Positions 1 through 9,763 are shown, counted from the first letter of the stretch. The stretch is 37,991 nucleotides of DNA from UBA6489 sp942490775 (GCA_942490775.1 CALNYL010000006.1:1-37991); one strand, 5' to 3'. The notes: a model not told the origin generated them from the sequence alone. A program made the numbers and translations.

Positions 1-132
1 AAACTTTCCCAGATGATTTTAAATTTGAAATGACCTAGAACATCTATTTTCAAGCAAATAGGAAATGCTGTTCCTCCTATGTTTTCGCACATAGTAGCAA
101 AGGAGTTAAAACAATATTTTAATAAAAAGTAA
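1..132 (+). CDS. DNA cytosine-C5 methyltransferase, C-terminal end (partial)
   Basis: This is the last 43 codons of a gene that begins outside the window. The reading frame gives KQIGNAVPPMFSHIVAKEL, which is motif X (GNAVPP) of the cytosine-C5 DNA methyltransferase family. These enzymes methylate C5 of cytosine using S-adenosylmethionine. Just upstream, FPDDFKF (the usual residues before motif X) can be read only in a different frame, so one or two single-base shifts lie at about positions 8-33. TGA at 31-33 reads as glycine. The stop TAA at 130-132 is three bases before the start of the next gene, so the two are probably one operon. The target sequence cannot be inferred because the recognition domain is missing. 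Confidence 0.85.
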
Positions 133-135
133 AAT

Positions 136-2244
136 ATGGGAGAATTAGACTATTTTAGACCAAAGGCAAGACATATTTTTACAATATGAAAAGATTTAAT
201 AAAAGATGATTTTTCAGCTTTAATTGAATTGGTTAAAAATTCATATGATGCTGATGCTACTCAAGTTAGTATAGATTTTGAAGAATTAGAAGATGGTTTG
301 AAAATAAAAATTGTTGATGACTGACATGGTATGTCAGAGGATGATATTAGAAAAAAAATGGTTAATTCCTTCTACTGATAATAAGGTGTGAGATAGAAAA
401 AGTCCAAAGTGAAGAATTTTTCAATGACAAAAGGGAATCTGAAGATATGCTACTTCAGTGTTAGGAAATAAAATGAATTTAGAGACAATAAAAGATTGAG
501 TAAAGACAATTGTAAATATAAATTGGGAAGATTTTCAAAATAGTGAGAAATTTTTAGATGAAATTCATTTAGATATAAAGTCAGAAAAAACAGATGAAAA
601 GAGTTGAACTAGTATTATAATCTTTTGAGATGAAGAAAAAAATAAAATTTGGACTGAAAAACAATTATGAAGATTGAAACAATGAGCTTTCAATTAATAT
701 CTCCATTTGAAGAGATAAAACTAATGATAAAATTAATATGTTTTTAAATTAAAAAGATAGATTTTGTATGATCTAACTAACTTTTTTGACTATAAAATAT
801 GTTGAGAATTTAAAGGAAGAAAATAAAGCTTTTTTCATTTATAAATGCTGATAATAAAGGAACAAAGAGAATCTTAATATATTGGTTGATTGAAAAATTA
901 TTATTTTTCAGATAAGATAACCTAAAGAACTTCCATGAAAGTTTCTACATTTAACTTTTTAATAATTGATAGGGATCCTAGTTAAGGAAGAGAAAAAGTA
1001 TCAGGAAATGTGACATTCTGGAGAATTATCAAGAGCGAAGGCAAAAGAATTCGATTTACAGATAGTTGAGTATGTTATATAGATGAGGTTTTAGAATGTA
1101 GACCATATTGAGACACAAATGATGATTGGTTATGATTAAATTCTAGAAGGGTATAATAGATCCAACATTAAGATTTAGTACGAAATCAAATTATTATGAT
1201 ATATAAAAATCCGAAATGAAAGTGAATCATGACTTGAAGAATTAACTTCTAGGTGATGATTAAAAGAAAATAAATATTTTTGGTGATTAAAATGTGTAAT
1301 ATGAAATATATTAAACGAACTAGAACAATCTAGAAGAATTTATAGAAGAGAAGCATGATTATGAAGAACTGTTAATAAAAAATTAGAATATGATAATTTA
1401 AAAGATAGTATTGTAAAAACTATTGAAAATATAGATATACCAAACAAGAGAGGAAATGAATAAGGATTTATCAACTAGTGTAAATCAAGTTTTTTGAAAA
1501 GTAAAGATTTTTGAGAAGCAATATTTGGAAAACATTCTTTTATTTATGGGAGACAAACAACATTATGAAAAATAATTTGAGAGTGAATTCATGAAATAAA
1601 AACAACCATTATCTTATTTTAAGTGAAAATTCAAAAAAATAGAGTTAATAATAAATAATTTAAATGAATTAATTAAATATAATGAAAATGTTGTAGAATT
1701 TAGAGATATAGCAATAAAATATAAAGAAAATGCTATTAGAATATTAAGGTTTTTGAAAAATACTGAGCCTTTGGCTATTAATAAAAGAAAAGAAGATTAC
1801 TTTTCCTTATTGGAAATTTTAGAATTATCATTTGAACCATTAAGCCATTTATTAGAAGAAAATCAAATAGAAAAATCAATAAAAATTGGTGACTATGATA
1901 TATATTGTGATAAAACAGACTTAGTTGTTGCTTTTTCAAATTTCATTGATAATAGTATATATTGGTTATGATTAAATGAGAATAAAAATAATAAAATAGA
2001 AATCACAAGCTTTATAGAAAATGATAATTTATATATTTTATTTAAAGATAATGGAATATGATTATTGAAAGAAGAATTGAAGGATGATATATTTGATCCA
2101 TGAGTAACACTAAAAGAGAAATGAACTTGATTAGGTCTATCAATAGACTGAGAAGTTTTAAAAAGAAATAATATAATTTTAAGCTTAATTGATTCAGAAG
2201 ATTGATTTATTTTACAACTAATTATAAAGAAATGGAAAAAATAA
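136..2244 (+). pseudogene. Dual-ATPase signalling protein: MORC/MutL-like GHKL domain plus histidine-kinase domain, frameshifted
   Basis: Reading across several frame shifts gives one long protein of about 700 residues. The N-terminal part is a GHKL ATPase of the HATPase_c_3/MORC type: the N-box ELVKNSYDADA, DDGHGMS and GQKGIGRYATSVLGN are plain. The middle contains an NPTLR-like stretch and a helical region. Near 1575-1610 a possible H-box (GIHEIKTT, His codon at 1590) is followed by a second ATPase domain with NFIDNSIYW, KDNGIG and KGTGLGLSI, typical of histidine kinases. Shifts lie at about 353-361 (A-run), 680-760 and several places to 1500; from about 1625 to the stop the frame is open if TGA is Gly. 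It overlaps the next gene by 13 bases. Prokaryotic MORC-like ATPases are known partners of methyltransferases. I infer a sensor/effector in a restriction or defence locus; the ligand is unknown. Broken gene or sequencing error are both possible. Confidence 0.75.
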
Positions 2245-3210
2245 AAATTTTATTTATAGAAGATGAAGAGGTGTTACAAGAACTATTTCAAGATGCTATT
2301 GAAGATTTTAATGATGAAAAATATAGTGTTATTGTAAGTAGTGAGAGAGAAATTAATATAAATTTGTTTAGGGATATATTAGAATGAATAGATTTTATAA
2401 TCACGGACTTGAGGCTTCCAGATGTTTGAGAATGAAATTCAATAATTAACATAGTAAGAAAATCTAATATAGTGCCTTTATTTATTGTAACATGACATAA
2501 ATGAGATTTAGAGAGAATAATGAAGAAACTACCTTTTATAGAATATATGATAAGTGAGATGGGGATTGAAATATATATGAAGAAGTGTTAAAGGATATTA
2601 AATCTATTTATAAAACCTGAATAACAAAAGTAATTTGAAAACACTGAAAAATAAATAAAGTTTTGAATAAATTAGTTTGGGATTGATGACTTGATAATAT
2701 AAATGAATGGTCAAAATTTGAGGATATAGAAAAATCAGAAAAAAGTTTATCAAGATACATTTTATCACATATTCATCATAAATTATCTTGAGATTATAAT
2801 AATTTTCACCCAGAAGAAATATATTTAAAAAATATTTGAGATAATAAATATGCTACTTGAACTGTCTTGGAAAAAGAAGGAACTTTTTATATAATTTTAA
2901 CTCCAGCTTGTGATATTGCTCAAGATAAATTAAATTATTATAAATTATATAGAATAAATAGTTACCCTAAGTCAAATACTCAATCAAAAAGCTGTAAAAA
3001 AAGTTAGTAAATTTTTACTTGAAAAATCTACCAATTTTAAAGATGGTTGATGCATAGACTTTGAGGAATCAATTTCTATTAAAAAAGATAATATAGATGA
3101 TTATGAAATTGTATGTTATTTATCTTCTTTCTTCCTTAAAAGATTTAGTTTTTCAGCTTTGAAGTTATTATAGTAGACAGTGAAGTCCAGACTTATTTAA
3201 ATTTGAATAG
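2232..3210 (+). pseudogene. Response regulator with C-terminal TPACD-type domain, frameshifted
   Basis: It starts at ATG 2232, overlapping the kinase gene, and reads MEKIKILFIEDEEV, a receiver domain with the acidic pair (EDE), the phosphoacceptor Asp in FIITDLRLPD and the VTGHKGD switch region. After about residue 105 the frame shifts (about 2545-2560) and continues into a second domain with ILSHIHHKLSGDY, FHPEEIYLKNIG and YIILTPACDIAQDK. Another shift near 2990 leads to KAVKKVSKFLLEKS and, after a last shift near 3165, to SPDLFKFE and TAG at 3208. I do not know the function of the C-terminal domain; its Cys in TPACD and the His pair are notable. It presumably receives phosphate from the adjacent kinase. 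Whether it binds DNA or acts as a nuclease cannot be told from the sequence. At least three shifts are needed to read it through. Confidence 0.7.
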
Positions 3211-3266
3211 TGACATTATTGTAAAGAATTTGCTTGATTAGTTAGGCTTAAATTATCTGATTCCCC

Positions 3267-3737
3267 CTAATTCAACCACCAAATACTAAAATTCAAAACC
3301 GAAGCAAAACTCACCCACAACAAATACGGCACAAGCAAATAACTCGCCACCCTACTAATCCCATAAAACCTAAAAATCAAAAACAAAATCATCCCCCAAA
3401 GAATAACAATATTCACAAAAGCCCATCAAGGACTATGTAAACCAAAAAACACAACAGACCAACTAGCATTGAAAACCAAATGAATAAAAAACAAAACCAA
3501 AGACCCCTTAGCTGATTTATTTTTACCAACTTCTTTATAAACCAAATAACTAGCCCAACCCATCATAAAATAAAGAATAATCCAAACTGGACCAAAAATC
3601 CAACTTGGTGGATTAAAAAAAGGTTTATTCAAAACATTATACCACCCCTTAACAGATGAAACAGTGAAAATTGAACCAATTGCTCCAGCTAACTGACTGA
3701 CTGCAATAAAAAACACGACAGTAAAAAACTTTTTCAT
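3267..3737 (-). CDS. tspO: TspO/MBR-family membrane protein
   Basis: The reading frame encodes 156 residues, the usual size for TspO (tryptophan-rich sensory protein/peripheral benzodiazepine receptor homologue), with five predicted membrane helices. Family signatures are visible: an N-terminal helix ending in GAIGS, NKPFFNPPSWIFGPVW, YFMMGWASYLVY, then FFIHLVFNASWSVVFFG and VNIVILWGMILFLIF. One TGA (3426-3428 on the minus strand) reads as Gly before WAFVN and would truncate the protein in the standard code. TspO proteins bind porphyrins and tryptophan-like ligands; a role in stress or tetrapyrrole handling is known from other bacteria but not shown here. It is monocistronic or distal to the kinase gene upstream, from which it is separated by a terminator hairpin. 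Intact. Confidence 0.93.
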
Positions 3738-3760
3738 ATTCTATTATTAAAAAAAATAAA

Positions 3761-3794
3761 AAAAAATCTATAACAAATTCATTATAGATTTTTT
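3761..3794 (-). terminator. Hairpin terminator between kinase and tspO
   Basis: A 13-bp perfect stem (AAAAAATCTATAA with TTATAGATTTTTT) encloses an 8-base loop, giving a T-run on either strand. It lies downstream of the minus-strand kinase gene (stop 3949) and 24 bases upstream of the tspO start, so it most likely ends kinase transcription. Confidence 0.6.
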
Positions 3795-3891
3795 CAACTT
3801 TTATCAAACTGTTTTTTTATAAATTCCCCTAAAATAAATGTTTACCTTTGTCAATAGGTGATTTTAATCCAAAGCTATTCATTTAAGACAT

Positions 3892-3943
3892 TGTAGCCCC
3901 CTTCCTTTCGTATGAAAGGCAAGGGATTCAGGGATGGATTATA
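3892..3943 (+). repeat. Dispersed palindromic repeat, family A, copy 1
   Basis: Reads TGTAG, a C-rich arm, CCTTTCGTATGAAAGG, then AAGGGATTCAGGGATGGATT. The core is a near-perfect palindrome followed by a conserved asymmetric tail. Close copies are at 11787, 23827 (reverse) and 25099 (reverse); more diverged ones at 4962, 7850, 9624 (reverse) and 28829. It begins six bases beyond the stop of the kinase gene. Confidence 0.85.
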
Positions 3944-3948
3944 TATAT

Positions 3949-4896
3949 CTACAAAAATCCTTTCATTTTCTCTATCTCCTCTAAACACCTAGTAGCTCTT
4001 TTAAGAGAATCTTCCCTATTCAATGATAAAATTATATAATCTTTAGACTCAAAATAGTTAAGTAAATATCTAAATCACAACTCTACTGTTATCATTTTAT
4101 AATAGTTTTCAAGCTCTTTTATCTCTAAATCCGATAAAAGTCTAACCTTATCATAAGCTTTTATTAAACTCTCAAATTCTTTTTTTTGAAAATTATCACT
4201 TTTCATATATCCCCTTATCATATCAACTAAATCCCACAAATAAGCACTTACCGACATCATATCATAATCTATCAATCCTGTTATCTTTTTATCCTTATCT
4301 ATTAAAAAGTTTTTGAAACAAGGATCCCCATGTATCACTCATTTAGATAAATATCTATTTTCATTTAAAGGCATAGCTATTTCTCTCAATTCTGAAAATA
4401 TCTCTATTGCTTTTTTATTTTTCTCTTTATATTTTTCTTTTTCTACTATTTTGTCAAGCTCTATTCTGTATTGGTGCATTTTTCTGTAATAGTTTATTTC
4501 TGTGTATTTTTCTGAATGAAAATCTTTTATAATATTATGGAAAGTAGCCAAATACTTAGCTGTTGCTTTAACTAGTTTCTGGTTTATATCTTTTTCAGTT
4601 ATAGTATCCCCTTCTATTTTTTTCATAACCTGAAATAAACTTCATTTATATTTAAAAAATCTTTTTTCTAAAAAATTATCCGCAAAAACTAAAGAACTAT
4701 TTTTATTTGTAAAAGAAATTACCTTTTCAATAAATACTTGATTCTTATCACTTTTTAAAACTAAAAGATCTTGAATTACGATCTTTTTTCAAAACTTTAA
4801 AGTAATTTCATAAGTTTTATTATCTTGTCATAAATTATATTTTTTTATTTTATAATCATGTATATCTAGAACATTTTCTATAAATTCATTTATCAT
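3949..4896 (-). CDS. APH/choline-kinase-like phosphotransferase
   Basis: Intact frame of 315 residues when TGA is read as Gly; the standard code breaks it into fragments. The C-terminal lobe has the Brenner-type catalytic loop VIHGDPCFKNFL and the metal-binding GLIDYDMMS, both diagnostic of the aminoglycoside phosphotransferase/choline-ethanolamine kinase fold. The Gly just before the catalytic HGD segment is a TGA codon. These enzymes transfer ATP phosphate to a small hydroxylated substrate; the substrate here (amino sugar, choline-like compound, homoserine or other) cannot be deduced. The start at 4896 gives MINEFIENVLDIHDYKIKKY; an internal Met at 4626 would drop the N-lobe. It stands alone between repeat-rich spacers, with a terminator beyond its stop. 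Resistance is not implied; most members are metabolic. Confidence 0.85.
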
Positions 4897-4941
4897 TTTT
4901 ATTTATATTTAAAATTTAAATTTTAGAGCAATACCAAACTC

Positions 4942-5030
4942 CATTAAGTTAATAAAATAAATGTAGCCTATTTCTCCTGAAGGAGGAAAAAATTCAAGAT
5001 AGAGGTATTAAAAAAATACTTAACTTAATG
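4942..5030. repeat. Nested palindrome holding a diverged family-A element (copy 2)
   Basis: An outer inverted repeat (CATTAAGTTA at 4942-4951, TAACTTAATG at 5021-5030) surrounds a diverged family-A copy at 4962-5010: TGTAGCC, a TTTCTCCTGAAGGAGG hairpin, then AATTCAAGATAGAGG. GAGCAATACC occurs on both sides (4927 and 5038), the latter as the start of a family-B repeat. The 174-bp spacer between the kinase and the flippase holds nothing else I recognise. Confidence 0.6.
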
Positions 5031-5035
5031 ATATT

Positions 5036-5061
5036 AGGAGCAATACCTTATGTTTGCCCTG
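5036..5061 (+). repeat. Family-B palindrome downstream of the flippase gene
   Basis: AGGAGCAATACC followed by TTATGTTTGCCCT, an imperfect palindrome located ten bases beyond the minus-strand flippase stop. A copy in the opposite orientation sits at 6624-6650 just beyond the malic enzyme stop, so the flippase gene is bracketed by inverted copies. The relation to the GGGGCAGACC-type copies at 21688, 29955, 29996 and 34804 is by arm sequence. Confidence 0.6.
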
Positions 5062-5070
5062 ATTTACAAA

Positions 5071-6600
5071 TTATACTCTCTTTTTCTTCAACCCCCTTAA
5101 TCTCTCAACCTCAGCCATAATAACTTTTGTATCTTTATAATTTACTAAAATAAAGAATATACTCCATATAATTAAAAATAATACAACTAAACAAAAAGTA
5201 TGTAATCTTCATAACCGAAAATCAGATACTACATAATAAGAAACAATTGAAACAATTCACATTAAAATTATATTTTTCAAAATAAGTTTATAATCAACTC
5301 TTATAGAATACTTGTATCACAGAACATTCTCTGATAATGTCCAAATAAATAACCATCACATTCATGTAGATAAAGCAGCTCAAAACACTCATATTTCATT
5401 AATAAATATAATATTTAAAAAAGCATTAAAAAATATTCACAATATTATAATCACCAACCTAGAAGTCACTCTTCATATTGAAGCTAAAATAAAAAAGTTA
5501 ACCTGCAACAAAAAATTAAATATTAAAAATAAGGATGAATATCTTATTATTTCTCAAGATAAAGCATATTCCTTCCAAATAATATATAACTATAATTTCA
5601 TAATAAAAAGTAAATAAAAACAAACTTGTAGTTATTCAAATTATTATTAACAATTTATAAAGCACCCCCTTCAATTTTACTATCTGCTCTGATTTATTCT
5701 CAAAATGTAATTGTGAAAACAAAGGTAAAAGAAGTTGAAAAATAGGAGTTATTATTAAAAAAGGGATTCAAATTATACTTATATAGACAGTATAATATCA
5801 AGCATCAACATTTCATAACATATATAAAATCATCTGCATATCTATTTGACTTAATATAGTTCCTGCCTGAGATGATAAAAACACCAAAATAGAATATTTA
5901 AATACCTTTTTAAATAATTTTTTACTCCATAAAATATTTTCCTTCCTTAAATATGGAAAATAATACTTCCTAAAAAATACATAAGCACCAAATAAAGTTC
6001 ACAAATATAATCAAAAAATCCATCACCAACTGAATAACTGACAGATTTCACATATCCATAAAAGTTATAGCCAAAACAAAAACACGACAAAATATTAGTC
6101 TCACTAAATCTGAAAGTTTACTCCAAAAAGTATCCTGTACTCAAACTAAAAAAGTATTTATTATTTGAAATAAATTAATTCATATAAAAAATAAAGAAAA
6201 TATTTTTATAATATCTGATACAGTTTTTGAATTAAAATGTTTTAATGCTATTACATCATGCTCAAAAAAGTAAAAAATACTAGCTTATTAAAAAGCTAGT
6301 AATTAACTGCATTAAAAAAGCATATGCTAAAATAGACTTGATTTTATCATATCTTTCTTTTGAAACATATGAAGGTATAAAATGTTTTAAACTCTCTGTT
6401 AATCAAAAATCATTAAATGCAGACAACATAGTTACCAAGCTTATTACTCAATATATTGTTCATAACTCTCAAGGAGATAATTCTGTTGATATTATTATTT
6501 TTATAATATATCATATTGGAGCCATTACAAAAGAAAATATATAAAGCCAAAATCATTTTCTTAATAACTTCTCAGACAATGAACCATATTTTTCTATCAT
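5071..6600 (-). pseudogene. Polysaccharide flippase (Wzx/MATE-like), frameshifted
   Basis: Joining four frame segments gives a protein of about 510 residues with about 12-14 hydrophobic helices. It starts MIEKYGSLSEKLLRKG and contains MAPIGYIIKIIISTELSPGE, FGLTESLKHFIPSY, SSQAGTILSQIDMQM, NVDAGYYTVYISIIGIPFL and, near the end, NEIGVFGAALSTG. These are the landmarks of the oligosaccharide flippase (Wzx/RfbX, MOP superfamily), which moves lipid-linked sugar units across the cytoplasmic membrane. TGA falls on conserved glycines (GAALSTG, GYYTVY). Shifts lie near 6276-6288, 6000-6015 and 5575-5590. It follows malic enzyme by 54 bases. No glycosyltransferase genes are adjacent, so it is an isolated flippase here. 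Errors versus true decay cannot be separated. Confidence 0.75.
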
Positions 6601-6623
6601 TTTTTAAAAATTTTATTATTTTA

Positions 6624-6650
6624 GGGCAAACACAAGGTATTGCTCCTACA
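6624..6650 (-). repeat. Family-B palindrome downstream of malic enzyme
   Basis: On the minus strand it reads TAGGAGCAATACC then TTGTGTTTGCCCT, starting four bases after the malic enzyme stop. It is the inverted partner of the copy at 5036-5061 and may act as a transcription terminator or mRNA 3' end. Confidence 0.6.
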
Positions 6651-6653
6651 AAA

Positions 6654-7787
6654 TTATTTTATAGCATTTGCAATTATATTAGAAACATTTCTATCAAGTG
6701 GACTTGGGATTATTTCATCTACAGTTGGATTTTTTAAATAATTGGCTAAAGATTCAGCTGCTTTTATTTTCATCTCATCAGTTATTTTTGGGACTCTATT
6801 TTTTAATGCTCATTTAAATATTCATGGAAATACTAGTACATTATTTAACTGATTAGGAAAATCAGATCTTCAGGTAGCTACTATTTTAGCTCAAGCTTTG
6901 TAAGCTAAATCAGGCATAATTTCAGGAGTAGGATTTGCCATAGCAAATATTATAGGGTCTTTATTCATAGACTTTACCATATCCTCAGTTAAAACTCAAG
7001 GAGCAGATACTCATATAAATAAATCTCTTCACTGCATAGCTTCTTTTAGTCATCATTTTAGTCATTCTTCATTTGTGAAATTAGCTATCATTTCTTTAGA
7101 GGAATTTAGTTTTTCTCTTCATTTGTAAATAATCCCTGTTGTATCAACCATAATTATATCTTCTACTCAATACAATTTTAGTAATTTTGCTATAGAGACT
7201 CATGCTGCTCATACTCAGTTTATTATAACCTTTAGTTCTTCTTTTTTCTTTCAGATAATTTTTAGTGAGTTTATAATTCCTGCAAGTACTATAATTGCTG
7301 TTCCGTGTTGGTCATCGTGAAATACTGGTATGTCTAATTCTTTTTTTAGTCTTTCTTCTATTTCAAAACATCTTGGTGCACTTATGTCTTCTAAGTTTAT
7401 TCATCAAAAAGTTGGTGATATGGCTTTTACTATTTTAATTATTTCCTCAGTATCTTGTGTATCAAGAACTATGGGAAAGGCATTTACTCCTGCAAATTCT
7501 TTAAATAGTATACATTTTCATTCCATAACAGGAAGTCATGCTTCTGGTCAGATATTTCAAAGTCATAATACGGCACTTCAGTCACTTATTACTGCGACAG
7601 TGTCTTGTTTTATGGTATAGTCGTAAACTTTTGATTTGTCTTTTGCTATTTCTCTGCATGGTTCGGCTACTCAGGGAGTGTATCCTAGGCTTAGTTCTTC
7701 TTTTGTGTTTAGTGAATATTTGCTTACTGTGTTTATCTTTCATCAAAGTTTTTTGTGTAATTTTAGGCTTTCTTTGAAGTAGTCCAT
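6654..7787 (-). CDS. Malic enzyme (malate oxidoreductase, decarboxylating)
   Basis: Intact 377-residue frame with TGA as Gly. It converts malate to pyruvate and CO2 with reduction of NAD(P)+. Landmarks in order: LSLGYTPGVAEPCREIA, VAVISDGSAVLGLGNIGPEA, MEGKCILFKEFAGVNAFP, FHDDQHGTAI (metal/malate site), VIINGVGAAGVSIAKLL (nucleotide-binding Rossmann motif) and an IFAMANPTPE segment. The length matches the short bacterial form without the phosphotransacetylase domain. Several motif glycines are TGA. In a reduced CPR-type organism a lone malic enzyme is typical of a trimmed carbon metabolism supplying pyruvate and reducing power (inference). The start at 7787 gives MDYFKESLKLHKK, the usual N-terminus. 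Cofactor preference cannot be judged safely from the motif. Confidence 0.93.
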
Positions 7788-7849
7788 GGTGTTTTCTTTT
7801 AGTTAATAAATTGTGTTTTGTAATAAAATTTTATGTAAGTGAAAAAAAC

Positions 7850-7900
7850 TGTAGCTTCTTCACCTTAATTTAAGGGGAAAAATTCAAGTTAGAGTTATTT
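7850..7900 (+). repeat. Diverged family-A palindrome (copy 3)
   Basis: CTGTAGC, then TTCACCTTAATTTAAGGGGA, then AAATTCAAGTTAGAGTTATT. It is nearly identical in design to the reverse-strand copy at 9624-9670. It lies between the ABC ATPase stop (7916) and the malic enzyme start (7787), both genes on the minus strand. Confidence 0.65.
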
Positions 7901-7915
7901 TCATAAAATTTAGAT

Positions 7916-8621
7916 TTATTGTTCTTTTACTTTCTCTATAAAAAAATCTTCTAAACTTCAATCTATTTCAGAAACCTTTTGTGATTCAACTATTATTTCT
8001 CATATGTATTATACTAATTTTATCACAAATACTTTCTACATCCGCAAGTATATGAGTATTAAAAAATATAGTTGTTCAATTCTTTCTTAAATCTATCAAT
8101 ATATCCTTTACAGTTTTTCTTCAAATAGGATCAAGTCAACTCATTGGTTCATCTAGAAATAGTAGTTCTGGATCATTTATTATAGCCTGAGCTAAACCAA
8201 CTCTTTGTAACATTCATTTTGAATAATCTTTTAAATATTTATCTCATGCACTTTCTAATCATACCGTTTTCAATAGTAGTTCTACTTTCTTTTCTAATTT
8301 TTCTCATTTTAAATCAAAAAAATTTCAATTAAACCTTAGAAATTCTTTTCCTGTTAAATGTTTATATAAATAAGTATTTTCTGGCATAAATCATATTTTC
8401 TTTTTTGATTTCATACTAAGTCATTCTTCTCAAAATATTTTTATACTTCACTTTTCTTGTTTTATCAATCACATTATACATTTTAATGTTGTTGTTTTTC
8501 ATGCCCCATTTGGTCATAAGAAACCATATATTTCTCCTGAACTTACTGAAAAGTTAACATTCTTTAAAACTTCTACTTTTCATAGACTCTTTACTAGATC
8601 TTTTACCTCTAAAACTTCCAT
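7916..8621 (-). CDS. ABC transporter ATP-binding protein, one frameshift
   Basis: About 235 residues. Walker A GFLGPNGAGKTTTLK, Q-loop region IGFMPENTYLY, signature YSKGMLQRVGLAQA, Walker B LLFLDEPMSGLDP and switch histidine FFNTHIL are all present, so it is a nucleotide-binding subunit of the CcmA/NatA/DrrA-type family. Two of the Walker A glycines are TGA, the strongest single proof of UGA=Gly in the window. A single-base shift near 8003 breaks the last 30 codons; the other frame continues with GEIIVESQKVSEIDGSLEDF and a stop at 7916. No permease gene is adjacent, so the partner and substrate are unknown. Confidence 0.88.
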
Positions 8622-8691
8622 ATATTATATAAAGATTAAATAATAATTGAAAATATTTTATTAATTCATATAAAAATGTAAAGTTAAAAAA

Positions 8692-8719
8692 TTTGATTTT
8701 ATCATTATTCTGATATAAT
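8692..8719 (+). promoter_or_regulatory. Promoter of frr (extended -10)
   Basis: TGATATAATAAGGG at 8711 contains a perfect TATAAT (8714-8719) preceded by the extended TG motif; a TTGATT-like -35 lies about 15 bases upstream. Expected transcription starts at about 8726-8730, leaving a leader of about 25 bases with no Shine-Dalgarno-like purine run before ATG 8752. Confidence 0.65.
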
Positions 8720-8751
8720 AAGGGTTATTTTACTATTTAATAAATATTTTT

Positions 8752-9297
8752 ATGTTAACTAAAGCAAAAAATGGTATAGAAAAAGCTCTTAGACATTTGG
8801 AGATAGAATTTTCTAAACTTCAGTTAGGTAGGGCAAACCCTGCTTTGGTTGAAGATATAGGTATTGAAAGTTATGGTAGTGTACAACCTCTAAAAAATGT
8901 TGCTTCTGTTACACTACTTGACCCTCAAACTTTAAGTATAAAGCCTTGGGATAGATCTGTAATTCATACTATTGCAAAAGCTATAACAGATGCAGCTATA
9001 TGACTAAATCCTCAGTCTATGGGAGACAGTGTTATGATAAAAGTTCCACCTTTAACAGAGGAAAGAAGAAAAGAAATAGCTAAAATTGCTAAAAGATTAT
9101 CAGAAGAAGCTAGAGTATCTGTTAGAAATGCTAGATGAGATTCTCATAAAGATATATCTAAAGCAAAAGAAGAAAAAGAAATTTCTGAAGATGAAGCTAA
9201 AAACTTTGGTATTGATTTACAAAAATTAGTAGATGATTGAAATAAAAAAATAGATGAGTTATATAAGAAAAAAGAAATGGACATAATGAAGCTTTAG
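8752..9297 (+). CDS. frr: Ribosome recycling factor
   Basis: 181 residues, the normal size of RRF, which splits post-termination ribosomes together with EF-G. Recognisable segments are LQLGRANPALVEDI, YGSVQPLKNVASVTL, LSIKPWDRSVIHTIAKAI, MIKVPPLTEERRKEIAKIAK and SVRNARGDSHKDI. The two-domain layout (triple helix bundle with inserted beta domain) is preserved. Four in-frame TGA codons read as Gly, including the one before LNPQ and the one in RGDSHK, where most homologues have Arg-Arg/Gly-Asp; the standard code would stop at residue 83. Intact, followed by rpmG after 101 bases with its own promoter. Confidence 0.97.
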
Positions 9298-9327
9298 TAT
9301 TTGTCAAATAGAAAAGATAGATAAAGT

Positions 9328-9355
9328 TTGCATACACTTTATTTTTATATATAAT
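9328..9355 (+). promoter_or_regulatory. Promoter of rpmG
   Basis: TTGCAT (9328-9333), a 16-base spacer and perfect TATAAT (9350-9355) make a good housekeeping-type promoter 44 bases upstream of the rpmG ATG. Confidence 0.65.
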
Positions 9356-9398
9356 AGGGCTGTTTTATATTATAGGTAATTATTTAAAAAAGTAAAAG

Positions 9399-9581
9399 AT
9401 GGCTAAAGGTAAAAGAACTTATGTTTGATATTATTCAACAGAAACTGGTAATTTGGTGCATGTTACAAATATACAGAAAAAGAATTTTGAAGCTTGAAAG
9501 AAAGGTCCTACTTTGAGGAAGTATAATAAAAAAACAAGGACTCATGAGGTTTTAAAAATGAAAGAAATCAAGAAAGGGTAA
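9399..9581 (+). CDS. rpmG: 50S ribosomal protein L33
   Basis: 60 residues, basic, too short for most ORF thresholds and interrupted by two TGA (Gly) codons. Family pattern: RTYVGYYSTETGNLVHVT, then a spacer and LRKYNKKTRTHEVLKMKEIK, corresponding to the STE/TKN loop and the LKKY-(D/N)-x-x-x-R-x-H end of L33. It lacks the four zinc-ligand cysteines, so it is the C-minus, zinc-independent type. Downstream a strong hairpin terminator at 9701-9728 closes the frr-rpmG unit. Confidence 0.88.
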
Positions 9582-9623
9582 AAGTTTTATATTTTATAGG
9601 TTTCTGAAAATAGAAAAACTTTC

Positions 9624-9670
9624 TATAACCATAACTTGAATTCTTCCCCTTACATAAGGTGAAGAGGCTA
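9624..9670 (-). repeat. Diverged family-A palindrome (copy 4)
   Basis: The reverse strand reads TAGCC, then TCTTCACCTTATGTAAGGGG, then AAGAATTCAAGTTATGG. It matches the copy at 7850-7900 closely, in the opposite orientation, 43 bases beyond the rpmG stop. Confidence 0.65.
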
Positions 9671-9700
9671 TATTTTTGTTAAACAGTTATTTTAAATAAA

Positions 9701-9728
9701 AAAACTAGGATTACTCCTAGTTTTTTTT
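9701..9728 (+). terminator. Rho-independent terminator of frr-rpmG
   Basis: AAAACTAGGA, loop TTAC, TCCTAGTTTT, continuing into eight T residues. A 10-bp perfect stem with a U-tract. Confidence 0.85.
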
Positions 9729-9763
9729 GGGTTATTATTTTAAAAAGTAATTTACTAAACGAC

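Noticed and set aside
136..2244. Programmed frameshifting to explain the broken kinase gene
   Set aside because: Too many shifts in both directions and no consistent slippery site; decay or sequence error is simpler.
5312..5617. 101-codon plus-strand ORF
   Set aside because: It lies antisense within the flippase gene, whose minus-strand frame shows family motifs and membrane helices here.
6276..6302. Hairpin TAGCTTATTAAAAAGCTA as a terminator
   Set aside because: It lies within the flippase coding region with the protein sequence continuing on both sides; more likely chance or related to the frameshift there.
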